A stretch of 64,000 bases of DNA, taken from NCBI GenBank assembly GCA_963930775.1, contig OZ005700.1, forward strand, positions 6,706,609 to 6,770,608, in the 5' to 3' direction. Source of the stretch: Cliona cf. orientalis. Its lineage: Eukaryota; Porifera; Demospongiae; Clionaida; Clionaidae. Positions 1-10,496 of the stretch are shown here, piece after piece. Each line of letters begins with the position of its first letter. The first letter of the stretch is position 1. The position numbers were made by a program, and so were the translations under genes. The notes under the pieces are model-generated. The model saw only the letters and a program-made list of their open reading frames with translations, made no database searches and was not told the DNA's origin.

Positions 1-18
1 TTATCCTCTGATCCTAGC

Positions 19-86
19 CCGGAGTCCGGTATTGCTAAATCCGGAGTCCGGAGTCCGGGATTTTAAGTTCATCCGGACTCCGGTAT
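19..86. repeat. Short CCGGAGTCC repeats
   Basis: The first 90 bases contain repeated CCGGAGTCCGG-type words in both orientations (about 19-28, 41-60 and 71-86). They look like low-order tandem or inverted repeat units of an unidentified repeat. The left edge lies outside the window. Confidence 0.5.
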
Positions 87-199
87 TACTGATCCTGGGA
101 TCCGGTTTTGTTGAGTGTGGGGTCCAGACCCGGGGGTGCATCACGCAAACTCGGAGTGACCCTCTCAGCCACCATATAGAGATGATATCATGCACATTT

Positions 200-224
200 G
201 GGGGGGGGGGGGGGGGGGGGGGGG
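200..224. repeat. Poly-G tract
   Basis: An uninterrupted run of about 25 G. Reading frames crossing it are Pro- or Gly-homopolymer artefacts. Nothing gene-like is seen from 225 to about 960. Confidence 0.9.
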
Positions 225-959
225 AGCATGCGCAGGATTTGCAGTAATTTGATCTCATCATGCAGCAAGCATACATGATTGCTGAACGATAAACGTTAAT
301 TCTGATTCCCCAGATGATGTAGCTAATGATTATGCAAGACATGATCTCCTCTAACTCTGCATTTTTTTTTTCATCACATTTTATACCAGTCAATCTGAAT
401 AATAGGCCTAATCAACATGAGTTCACTGTATTCCTTTGCAGATTCATCAATTGAATAGCTGCAGTACTGAGAGAATAATATTATAATCAGCAAAAGAAGC
501 TTTATTGATGATAGGGCAGCCATGAATGATATTATATTATTAGCTATAACATTAAATTTTATATCATTGTACTAGTTATTACTACTCTCTCTATTATCAT
601 CTATGCTGCCATACTTGGATTGAGTACGAACCCACCTCACACACTTATGACATGTTCTTACGTCATTTAGCAGTTGGCATTAGTCCAAATTAATGTAATT
701 TTATTTAAGTGATGAACTTTTAGCACACTGTTATGACTTCATCAGTCGTGATCAAAATTTATTATTTATACAGAAACAGCAACATGAGGTAGCCATCTTA
801 GACTACATTATTGTCAAAAAAATAGTCCTACAACTGCAAACAATGATTCTCAGCAAAAACCATAGCTATACTGCACACAATGTTGAGGGCAATAATAATA
901 ATATATTCCCGATATAATACAGCAGACTAATTAAGTGTCATGTTTTATTATAATATGCA

Positions 960-1095
960 ATGGCACACCAGGTCCTAGCCCGTTTGGCTGATGGCCTTTG
1001 TCAACAATAGATTTGTTAATTTGGTCAAAATGTTCAACTCTGGCATAAAATAGCTGCTTGTCTGGCAGCAAGGTTTGGGCAGGGCTATCGTATGG
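960..1095 (+). promoter_or_regulatory. Duplicated upstream block of the DDD-motif gene (copy 1)
   Basis: This stretch is clearly similar to about 4376-4532. Shared words include CTTTGTCAACAATAGATT and GATTTGGGCAGGGCTAT-like blocks. Both copies lie 160-300 bases upstream of paralogous open reading frames, so the promoter or 5' UTR was duplicated with the gene. Its regulatory role is inferred only from position and conservation. Confidence 0.45.
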
Positions 1096-1257
1096 AATGA
1101 CCTTATAATTGCATCAAACTACATACTTGCATTGCTAACGTTCTTACTGCACTTGCGAATTGTTGTTGGGGGATGATTCTTGAGACTTACTTGATCTGAT
1201 CAACTCAGGAACTTGCGGCTACTTAGATGTTATAGCGAAAGTCACGACAGCAAGCTA

Positions 1258-2325
1258 ATGAAACAATACGTTATTATTGGTACCATACTGCTCAATCTAT
1301 TTTGCTTTACAGTCTTATTGGTGAAACACCCAGTAGCAACAGTATGGATGGATAGACCAACTCCGCAGAGAACTGTTTTCATATACACAGAAGAGTTAGA
1401 CGATGGTAGGGACATTCCACCACCCCGTGAAGTACCAGGTACAAAGCCATCTAGATTTCTATACTTAGTACAAACTGAGAGCTGTCTTCCCAGCAATCTG
1501 ACATTGAATGAGACGATTGGAAATCCAAAGATTTGTAACTGTGATGTGTTGGTCCTAAGCTACAGTGAAGCATGCAGAGAGAGACCATCGGATCATGTCA
1601 AATACATCTTTGACTCAAATGCTACATGGGGAACTGGGAGAAACCGCCTATTTGAAGTTGCAATGAGGATGAAAGAGAAGTATTGGTATTACATCTTCAT
1701 AGACGATGATATCATTCTTAAATCATTAGAGGATGATCACCAACCCTGGAGGACTTACGAAAACTTTTTGAGACAAGTAGAGCCAGCAGTAGGTGGTGTG
1801 GACTGCACTTGCTACCCTTTTCTTAAATATGTTTATAGAGCTAGAAGAACACAGGGATGTGGTCCTATAACATTACCTTATTGCTCAACACCACGATTTG
1901 ATTCAGCTTTAAACGGTTTCCACTATCAAGCTGTCGAGTATATCCTGCCTTACTCAACAAAGTTTGATGAATACAACTGGACACTAGCCGCACTCTACGC
2001 TGCCGTCAAAATGGAACTCTTCTTTGCTGGACACTCCGTATTTCACACTCAACTGTATGTAATTAATCCTAAATCACGTCCTTATCCAAGGAATGAATTC
2101 ACTAATAGATGGTTGATTTCCACACTGGACACTGTCGAGAATGAACTTCCAGTAAAGTACAGGAATTCAAGTTTGCTAACTGAATGGAGGAAGAACAAGT
2201 TCATCCACGAACATACTTCCAAGACATATTGTATGCCACCTGCTCCACCTCATACACCAGTAAAGCCATTTGCATATGCAACTCAGGTTAAGTTTGCCGA
2301 GCAGAGCATCAATCAATTATCATGA
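1258..2325 (+). CDS. Putative type II membrane glycosyltransferase-like protein, copy 1
   Basis: Intronless frame of 355 residues. An upstream in-frame ATG at 1213 exists, but the ATG at 1258 aligns with the paralog at 4665 and gives exactly the same length, so it is preferred. An N-terminal hydrophobic segment (about residues 2-22, YVIIGTILLNLFCFTVLLV) fits a signal anchor. The centre has a YIFIDDDIILK stretch, a DDD/DXD-type motif typical of metal-dependent GT-A glycosyltransferases, with conserved Cys residues around it (CNCDVLVLS, VDCTCYPF) and several N-x-S/T sites. I do not recognise the exact family. The enzyme assignment rests on topology and the acidic motif only. A Golgi lumenal enzyme acting on glycans is possible. 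Because it neighbours Notch ligands, glycan modification of EGF repeats is a tempting but unsupported idea. Confidence 0.75.
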   Translation: MKQYVIIGTILLNLFCFTVLLVKHPVATVWMDRPTPQRTVFIYTEELDDGRDIPPPREVPGTKPSRFLYLVQTESCLPSNLTLNETIGNPKICNCDVLVLSYSEACRERPSDHVKYIFDSNATWGTGRNRLFEVAMRMKEKYWYYIFIDDDIILKSLEDDHQPWRTYENFLRQVEPAVGGVDCTCYPFLKYVYRARRTQGCGPITLPYCSTPRFDSALNGFHYQAVEYILPYSTKFDEYNWTLAALYAAVKMELFFAGHSVFHTQLYVINPKSRPYPRNEFTNRWLISTLDTVENELPVKYRNSSLLTEWRKNKFIHEHTSKTYCMPPAPPHTPVKPFAYATQVKFAEQSINQLS

Positions 2326-2657
2326 ATACAATATTGCATAGATGGAAGACTGTGGTTTACACAGCTTATTCGTGATAATTATTATTGTCATGCTAGAAAT
2401 ATTACATCAGTGATTTCCATTGGCACATTCCTCTCCATAATATAACAGTTCACTAGTTCGATAGTTACGGCAAAAAATAACACATATGATCATGCAATTC
2501 AATGGAATGTACAGTAGCTATAATTACACATCTTTCACTGAAAAGAAATATGATCCATTCTTCATGAATTCCTATATTATAGATGAAGCTCTATTGCTGA
2601 CAGCTGCAGAATGTTACGGTGTGCATCAGTGCGTGACATAGTACCTGACACAGTTAC

Positions 2658-4121
2658 ATGCAAAGACCAGCCATGAATCTTGAGTATGGCTCGATAATCA
2701 GTGTTACAGTAGCTCTACTTGAGTTGATAGTAATAAAGCAATCTCTGGCTGAATTTGTGCTAGAGATACAAGTGTTCTCTATCATGACAGATAACACAAC
2801 CGACTGTGGGGCAGATGAATCCACCCCTGACTGCGAGACGTACTTGTCCATATTCTGTCTAAGAGAGCAAAGAAATACCACCTCCACTAGTACAACAGAT
2901 TGCCCTCTGGGATTTGCTAACAGAACATACTATTATTACTATGAACCACTTCCTACTAGGTACATCATTTCAGATCAACCATGGACAGTAAGTCAGTAAT
3001 ACCAGTACACTACTAGCTTCTTGGATGATAGTTGGCCTTGCATGCATGGAGTGGATGCATGAGGCACCGTGTAAAATGTACTAAAGCCATGAGACTTCAT
3101 TTTTTGATGACATGCCCAACATAAGCTGGTGCATTCTTACAGGAGGCATTTCAGCTGTACATCAATGCCAGAGATCAGGATGACGGCGGAGAAGAAGATG
3201 ATAACATTGATGACATATACATCAACATTGAACTCATGGCTGACTCCAGGTTCCCCCTCAGGGAAGTCTACGTTGGGGAGAGAGGCAACGTAGCTGTCGA
3301 TCTGAGCATTAGAGTCCAGTGTCTTGAGTACTACTATGGAGCTGACTGCTTCACATTCTGCCTGTCTCAAGACAATGATCAGAATGGTCACTTTGCGTGC
3401 AATGCTGAAGATGGGATGATTACCTGCTTAGCTGGATTCCAAAATCCTGAGAATGGTTGCTTAGATACAGGTGACTTACTAGTTAATGTCAGGAAATCCA
3501 GGAATAAGTATATTATGTATACTATGATAGAAAGGCCCGGATAAGAGGACTCTCTTTCTCTTCCTCTCTCAGATTCTCTCTCTCTTTCATTATCTATAAT
3601 GTTCTCCTGTTAATGCTTGTACAGTGACTTCAGCACTAACGACTCCATCAGTGGACACTGCAACTCTTACGGGCTACATAATACTAGCAGGTCTCCTTGC
3701 AGCATCTCTGGCTCTGAACATATCATTAATCTTCCTTCTGGTGATTCTTTGGCGAAAAATGTGCCAGAAAAGTAGAGAACTCACTGAGCTCCTTCAACAC
3801 AGGGGTAAGCCAGTGCTAGTCTTAATTATTATGTACAAGCATGAAATTAGATCCAAAGTATAAAAGAGCCATATAAGAGATGTTTCCATCTTGCTTTCAT
3901 GATGAATGCAAGGTGGGAACATCAGCTCTTATGACATTGTAGTTCTTGCATATTTTGGATCTTATGTTCATTGCTTTCCAGCAGAAGATGGCATTGAACT
4001 GAAGACTAATGCGATTTATGGACTAACCACACCGAGGGAGCACGCTCGTGTATATGGACTGAACCCTGGAAGTGAAACACTTCGCACTGAATATGACTAT
4101 ATCACAACTAATGATTATTAA
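2658..4121 (+). CDS. Delta-like Notch ligand A (MNNL + DSL, no EGF repeats)
   Basis: Four coding exons: 2658-2987, 3143-3470, 3625-3804 and 3982-4121. Intron phases are 0, 1, 1, and all introns are GT-AG. The product is 325 residues. Order: signal peptide (about 1-28), MNNL-like N-terminal Notch-ligand domain with the CETYLSIFCLRE signature, a DSL domain (about residues 170-217, YYGADCFTFC ... GHFACN ... CLAGF), then directly a transmembrane helix (about 236-262) followed by a basic stop-transfer (WRKM), and a roughly 60-residue tail containing NAIYG and VYGLN. Delta-family ligands normally carry EGF repeats after the DSL; none is present here. The product should be a cell-surface ligand for Notch. 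It lies between the two DDD-motif paralogs. The exon 1 start could also be the second Met, six codons downstream. Confidence 0.85.
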
Positions 4122-4177
4122 AAACTGTGTTCTTAATTATTATTATGATATGGACTCTTTACTTCTATGTACTATAA

Positions 4178-4183
4178 AATAAA
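4178..4183 (+). promoter_or_regulatory. Polyadenylation signal AATAAA
   Basis: AATAAA lies 57 bases after the stop codon of Delta-like gene A, a plausible distance for 3' end formation. Confidence 0.5.
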
Positions 4184-4375
4184 TGCATTCCAAACTGGTT
4201 ATGTGTGCTGACAATTAAAAATAATAATACGGCTGTAAAGTTACGATTGTCAACAAAAGCCATACTGGTACAAAATTCCATGTGGGTGTGCTACAAAAAT
4301 AATTGCACAATGTCATAGTAGTAGTATCGTTTGAGTTCAAAAGTAAATTAATGATTTTGCCATATATATACAGTA

Positions 4376-4532
4376 GCAATGACACACCTCAAGCTCACCA
4401 GTTTGGCTCATGATCGAAAATTGCCATTGGGATGGTCCTTTGTCAACAATAGATTGATTATTTGTCATAAGGTTTAGCTCTGGCAGAAAGTAGCTGCCTC
4501 TCTGGCAACAAGATTTGGGCAGGGCTATGGGC
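4376..4532 (+). promoter_or_regulatory. Duplicated upstream block of the DDD-motif gene (copy 2)
   Basis: Homologous to about 960-1095, with the same order of blocks, although one extra segment is present near 4410-4435. It lies upstream of the second paralog and supports tandem duplication of promoter plus gene. Confidence 0.45.
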
Positions 4533-4664
4533 TTGTAATTGCCTCCATGTAAGTGAAAATAGCTATCGGAGGATTACGTAAGCAATCTTCACTATTATGG
4601 CAGTATCATTACTTGATCTGATTGCCATGATACTGGCTAATTCTATGGCAAAAGTGGAAAGCTA

Positions 4665-5732
4665 ATGAAGCTAATGATCATTTGTATTGCACTACTTGCT
4701 TCAGTCTGCCTTACTATTGTCTCGTGGTTGAGAGGGCCAGTGGTATGGCATAGGCCAACTCCAATGAGGACTATTTTCACATACACAGAAGAGTTAGACG
4801 ATGGTAGGGACATTCCATCACCCCGTGAAGTACCAGGTACGAAACCATCAAAGTTTTTATACTTAGTACAAACTGAGAGCTGTCTACCCAGCAATCTGAG
4901 ATTGAATGAGACAATTGGAAATCCAAAGATTTGTAACTGTGATGTGTTGGTCCTAAGCTATCGTAAAGAGTGTAGAGAGAGACCATCGGATCATTTCAAA
5001 TATATCTTTGACTCCAATACCACGTGGGCAAAAGGGAGAAATCTCCTGTTTGAAGTTGCAATGAAGAGAAAAGAGAAATATTGGTATTACATCTTTATGG
5101 ATGACGACATTATTCTTAAATCACTAGAGGATGATCACCAACCCTGGAGGACTTATGAAAATTTTTTAAGACAAGTAGAGCCAGCAGTAGGAGGTGTGGA
5201 CTGCACTTGCTACCCTTTTCTTAAATATGCTTATAGAGCCAGAAGAAGACAGGGATGTGGTCCAATACCATCACTTTATTACTCAACACCACGATTTGAT
5301 GCAGCTTTGAATAGTTTCCACTATCAAGCTATCGAGTATATCCTACCTTACTCAGAAAGGTTCGATGACTACAGCTGGTCATTAGCCGCACTCTATGCTT
5401 CCATCAAAATGGAACTCTTCTTTGCCGGCCACTCTATATTGCACACTCAACTGTACGTAACTAACCCTAAACACCGTCCCTATCCAAGGAAGGAGTTTAC
5501 TCATGCCCAATTGATTTCCATACTGGACACCATTGAATGTGAGCTTCCGATGAAGTACAGGAATTCAACTGTGCTAGCTGAATGGAGGAAGAGCAAGTAC
5601 ACCCATGAGCATAATTCAAAAACCTTTTGTATGCCACCCGCTCCACCTCATACACCAGTAAGGCCGTTTGTATATGCAACTCAGGTTAAGTTAGCCGAGG
5701 ACAGCATCAATCATTATAACACAATGATATAG
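4665..5732 (+). CDS. Putative type II membrane glycosyltransferase-like protein, copy 2
   Basis: Intronless 355-residue paralog of the protein at 1258-2325. The two are nearly identical over the catalytic-looking core: YYIFMDDDIILKSLED, VDCTCYPFLKY, and the C-terminal CMPPAPPHTPV. They diverge mainly in the N-terminal membrane anchor (LMIICIALLASVCLTIV). The conserved frame, conserved DDD motif and equal length argue that both copies are functional. As for copy 1, the glycosyltransferase call is inferred from topology and the acidic motif. The two copies flank Delta-like gene A on the same strand, so a gene-plus-neighbour duplication may have built this part of the locus. Confidence 0.75.
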   Translation: MKLMIICIALLASVCLTIVSWLRGPVVWHRPTPMRTIFTYTEELDDGRDIPSPREVPGTKPSKFLYLVQTESCLPSNLRLNETIGNPKICNCDVLVLSYRKECRERPSDHFKYIFDSNTTWAKGRNLLFEVAMKRKEKYWYYIFMDDDIILKSLEDDHQPWRTYENFLRQVEPAVGGVDCTCYPFLKYAYRARRRQGCGPIPSLYYSTPRFDAALNSFHYQAIEYILPYSERFDDYSWSLAALYASIKMELFFAGHSILHTQLYVTNPKHRPYPRKEFTHAQLISILDTIECELPMKYRNSTVLAEWRKSKYTHEHNSKTFCMPPAPPHTPVRPFVYATQVKLAEDSINHYNTMI

Positions 5733-5958
5733 GTCAAAATATTGAGAGGTCATGTTTGGTTTACAATATTATGGGATATATATTATAGTTATGCAGTAAT
5801 TAGCTTTTTCTGTTCCTCTCCATAGTGAATTTTTGGTATGATAGCAAGGGCTTATAGATAGTACGTGGCCATGGAACAGAATTATCAAGCCACATAATGA
5901 AAATAAAATTGGTTAATGGTACATTTGAGAATGTTGCATGCAAAAATAATGTCCAAAT

Positions 5959-8900
5959 CTAGCTATTCAAAAGTTCATAGCCTGATCCTTCCACTTTTCC
6001 TAGCCTCACAGAATTCGTTGGTTGTGTAAAATCAGTTCCATGGTTTAGCTTATCGTAAGGAGGTGGACTTGAAATGTTTCCATAAGTTGGAGTCAGTTCA
6101 GCTGGCTTTCCTGGAGGGCCAGTGGATCGTGGAATATCATAGTGATTGTTCTGTGGAATGGAACCTAGTTGCAACTGTGGATCTGGAACGGGGCTGGATT
6201 GTTGCACGTTTGGGTCGGGAGTGGCATGAACAATTGTAGCGTTCACTGGAACTCTACCACTGGTATTTCCACTGGTATTTACCACTTCATACTGAAAATC
6301 ATCATCATAGATTGAACGTTTAAAGGTAACTTTTGTGTGTCCATTTGCTCCCCCAGAAGTGACATTGAGAGTAACTGTAGGCTCCTTTTCAATTGTAAGT
6401 TTATCAGGAGATACCTTCTCAGGGGTTGCTGGTTCAGCAGGTGCCATGGAGATGTACTCATACTGAGGGGGCACAGGTACATCTTTTCTTATCACCGAGC
6501 CAGAGCTGCCATTTATCAACATTCTGCTGATTTCAACTTGAGCATACGAATAAGGATTCTCCTCAGCTGCAGCTTTACTCAGATCCCTTTTGGTCGGTGT
6601 TACAGGTGACGGCACACTGTATACACCATCGGCAGTAGGGGGTGGACTCTGAGTGCCATATATGGGGTTAGGTACAACGTGCAGAGTTGAGGAGTGATCA
6701 GGGGAAGTGGTTGTTGTAATGTAGCTGTAGTAGGGCTCAGCCGTAGTGCTGGAGGCAGCAGCTCCGTTTTGATGGTGTGGGGAGTTGTAGAGGGGATTAG
6801 GCGCTACAGAGGAGCCCTCTTTAACCTCATCTCTGGTCTTATAGACGTGACTATCAGCTCTCGTGAAGGTTGATGAGGTACTAAATAGCTCATCTGTAGG
6901 TAGTAGTACAATAGGAAATGATTAGGAAATGGCAACATAGAGTGCAGATTTTCGAGGATCAAAATTGATGTGTATATATAATACTCTGATGGTTACCTGG
7001 AAGATCGTATGATAGATCTAGTTGCTTTGTTTTTCTTTTGAGGCAGATGCAAATTGAGACAATGATAATGATGATGATCATAATGAGCATGCCCACCAGA
7101 CCACCAATGGCTGCTCCAATTACGATTGTTAAACTACTCTTCTTGGCCAATCGTGTTTTATCCGTGGCACCTGAACAAGTGAAGTCAAATGGTCCCATTG
7201 ATGTACAGCTTCCACTGTTGGCACAGGGACTTGAATCACATGGGTCAATTTCTGGATTGAAAATAATAAGATCATGCATCTGATAAGGTTAGAAACCGCA
7301 CAATTTCATAAGAGTTTAGGCATGACAGTGTGCATGATTCACCAGTGGTTTTTGTTAATACAAATAGAGGCATTACACTTAGCTAGTGCCATGCACATTC
7401 CAAAGTCCCCTACATACCAGTGCAGTTTTCTCCTTCAAAGCCATGATTGCAAACACATGTGAATGAATCAACACCATCAATGCAAGTGCTGTTTCCTGGA
7501 CACTCTACTCCTGCACAGTCATCAATATCAATGCCACAGTTCCTCCCACTGTAGCCAGCAAGACACTGACAGGTGTAGTCAGCAACAAGGTCCTGCACGA
7601 GAAAAATAAAGAATTCTATAGCTATAGTATTGTGGCTTCACAACAAATATGGCAAGAAGTGGTCACACTTGTGGTTATACGCTCGTCTTCATCGGGAAAG
7701 CTATTATGACTGGTAATGGCTATCATCACAAATCATCTGCACGCATCATCTATACTATACAAGTTGCATTGTTCTGTCAAGGGTTGCGCTAAATTAAATG
7801 TGTTTTGATATGCTGTCAATCTCAGCCGTGACAGGCATGAATATTATAATATTATTATCAGATGCATTATTATTATCTTACTATACAAGTTGCATTGTTC
7901 TGGCAGGGATTGGGATCACACTCATTGATCTCAGTCTCACAACTCTTTCCAGTGTAGCCAGGAGGGCAGTCACAACTGTAGTCAGTGAGTCCAATTGGTG
8001 TACAGGGAGCATCCTGAGCACAGGGAGACCGACTACATGCTGTTATTCCTGTGATATTATTTACATGAGGTGGGAAATTCAAAGACAATGACATCATTAC
8101 AAGATATGGCAGCCTGGCATCATCACTTTGGTGCTACTAACAAACATATAATATCACTATTCCAGTGATTAACTCAATACATTATGTCACTAACTACACC
8201 CATATTGGTATAGTTTGCAGTTTATCAAGGTACCAAAATTAATGAATTTGAAGGAAGTTCACTAAACTCTCATTTCCCAGGTACAGTAAATAATGCATTC
8301 CATGCACAAGTTAAACCTATAGCTTACTGTCTCTGCAGTTGTTGCTGGGGTTTTCAAATCCATCTCGACATTGAATTGAGCCGTCAGCACTGTTGCAAGT
8401 GTAGTGTCCATTCACATCATCATTTTGAGCCGTGCAAAATATGGCACAGTTTCTTCCATAGAAGTTGGGTTGGCAATCAATGCGGTATCGTAGACGGACA
8501 CTCACTTTCCCGCCATTTCCCAAGTATTCTGTAACTGATGAGTAGCCAGTGTTTGGTTCCATGGACTGATTAATGAAGATGTCGTCAATATCATCATCAC
8601 TGCCGAATGGTTTGTCTTCATCTCTCGCTCTGATGAATAACTGGAAATTGACCTGCATACAATAAGGCAAAAAAGTGATAGACAGATATCCACGGCATTC
8701 TCTGAAATTACATCACAGTGGCAATATCATAGATTAATATCGACTGATTCTTTATATAATTCCAAAGGGAAATGCCGTATAGCGGGAAATTTTCGAGGGA
8801 GAAAACTTTCGCGGATCGGTAGGAAAGGAGCATTTCGCGGAGAAAACTTTCGCGGAATGTTAAAACTGGTCGCATAATGGGTGTGGCATGCCTAGAATTT

Positions 8901-9513
8901 CGTGGAGAAAACTTTCGCGGATGGCTGAAAAATCGCGAAATTCGTGAAAATTTTCTCCCTCGAAAATTTCCCGCTATACGGTACATAGTGTTGTGATAAC
9001 AATACTGTAGAGCTAGAATATTTTGGACTATCACACAACATGACAACATTGGACCATAGTAGCTAGGTCTTCATCAGGTCAATGCAAAAAAGGTTTTATT
9101 GTCATGTGATAGTCCAAAAATTCTACCTCTACAGTAGCATTAATACTGATCCTACTTTTAATCATCAGAGTATGGATATTGCAGAGCATCAGACTTACAG
9201 GCCAGGCACTGGTGGATGAGATTTGTCTTGTGACAGGGAAGTTAAAGTCAGGCCCATATCGTCCACTGCTTCCAAAAGAGCAGCCACTGTTCTCATTTCG
9301 AGACCGGAGACAGAATGTTGATAGGTAGGTCTCACAGGCAGATGATAATTCATCAATCCCTGAGCAATCTCCACGAGTAGTAACATCACTCAACTCAAAC
9401 TGAAATATAAAATCGGCTGCAACCAGCTGTGCAGAGAGGACAACCACAGAGAAAGCACAGCAGAGGGCCCTGCAGGTACAAACAGTCTTAGGCAGCCGCA
9501 TTCTTTCTTGCAT
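5959..9513 (-). CDS. Delta-like Notch ligand B (MNNL, DSL, 3.5 EGF, TM, long tail)
   Basis: Six coding exons read on the minus strand: 9513-9199, 8652-8328, 8048-7882, 7592-7418, 7251-6997 and 6893-5959. Junction phases are 0,1,0,1,1, giving 723 residues. Order: signal peptide (ALCCAFSVVVLSAQLVAA), MNNL domain with CETYLSTFCLR, DSL domain (FYGRNCAIFC ... GHYTCN ... CRDGFENP), three complete EGF repeats, then a fourth EGF with only four of its six cysteines that reads straight into the membrane helix (about SSLTIVIGAAIGGLVGML plus an isoleucine run), a KRK stop-transfer, and a cytoplasmic tail of about 330 residues. The tail contains NPLYN, NPIYG and several YGN/YDxP tyrosines. The start could be either Met 1 or the internal Met four codons later (MRLPK). 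A 207-bp MITE sits in intron 1. Putative Notch ligand; the tail tyrosine motifs are described under findings. Confidence 0.85.
8775..8981. mobile_element. MITE with 31-bp terminal inverted repeats
   Basis: The left end CCGTATAGCGGGAAATTTTC and the right end GAAAATTTCCCGCTATACGG are inverted repeats that extend inward to about 31 bp. The interior repeats GGAGAAAACTTTCGCGGA. It carries no coding capacity and lies in intron 1 of Delta-like gene B. The target duplication is not clear. A fragment of the same sequence (TTTCGAGGGAGAAAAC) may sit near 16963. Confidence 0.8.
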
Positions 9514-9883
9514 TCGGAGTCACGGTATTAAGAGTAATGAAACGACCTGAATGGCCTGCACCTTATGTTCAATAGAGTACTATAGGTGAGATCAGAGTAC
9601 ATAGAATCCTGAAGGTTGCAGTTCACCCCAGGCGTTTGCCCCTTACATGGACTTCTGTGCTGGTAGTGATCTCATCGTTTGTCCACTTCAAAGCAGCGCG
9701 CGGCAACACGGGAAAACCAACAAGGTGCAACGATGAAGTCATGCAATTAATAATGTGATGATTACTGCGCGTGCGCATTTATAGTCACTCCATTGACGAC
9801 CTTTACCATATGCACCATGTGTAGACAACTACATGACTTGTATAAATTTTAATTTCCACCAGAAACAGCAGAAAGTTTATAAT
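9514..9883. other. Intergenic spacer upstream of Delta-like gene B
   Basis: This stretch should contain the promoter of gene B. I see no gene, RNA or clear repeat in it. Confidence 0.4.
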
Positions 9884-10475
9884 TACCCCGCGCGCATGCG
9901 CAAGGGGTAAAGTAATCGGTTGTGTCGTCGTCGTTAGCACAAAAATCGCCATATCTCGAGATGTAGGCGTCTAAGCGACTCGTAAGCACAACGAATCAAT
10001 CGAATTTGGCGAAAAAATGGCTTCAGTATGCGTCAAATCGAGGGATACGGTCCACGAGCGTCACAAATAGTGCATGTTTCATGATGTTTGTTGGCCACCG
10101 TAGCCACGCCTATCGACAGTGCCCATCAATGCATAATACATGCCATTATGCTTTCTGCTCATGCGCACAACTAACAAGCGTATGACTGGTAAAGGTCGTC
10201 GATGTTCTAAATACATGTAATTCTGACTGAAATCTGAAGCCCCATGGAATCAATCAGTATGTAAGATAGCTATATACTATTAAATATAAGTACAAGTTCA
10301 TGTCTTCCTAGTCTGGGTGCAGAGAGGGCTGTTTCAAGTGTCACCAGAACAATTAAGCGGCATTTCCATTATTTCTCTCAAGTTCACAAAAGTAGCTATA
10401 GCCATGCACCGAAAATAAATCTATAGATTGCACAATGAGCGTGCGGGGTATGTGCTCTACAGAGCTCTAGTTGTA
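9884..10475 (+). mobile_element. Repeat with TACCCCGCGCGC ends, copy 1
   Basis: Starts TACCCCGCGCGCATGCGCAA and ends near GCGTGCGGGGTA. A further shared tail (GTGCTCTACAGAGCTCTAGT) is also present beyond the homologous end in the copy at 14554. The two copies share scattered blocks (GTAAAGTAATCGGTT, TTAGCACAAAAATCGCCA, GCTCATGCGCACAAC). No coding capacity, so a non-autonomous DNA element is likely. The exact right boundary is uncertain. Confidence 0.6.
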
Positions 10476-10496
10476 AAATTGAATCCATCAGTGGCG

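Noticed and set aside
1-393. Frames over the poly-G tract
   Set aside because: A homopolymer run gives artificial poly-Pro or poly-Gly proteins.
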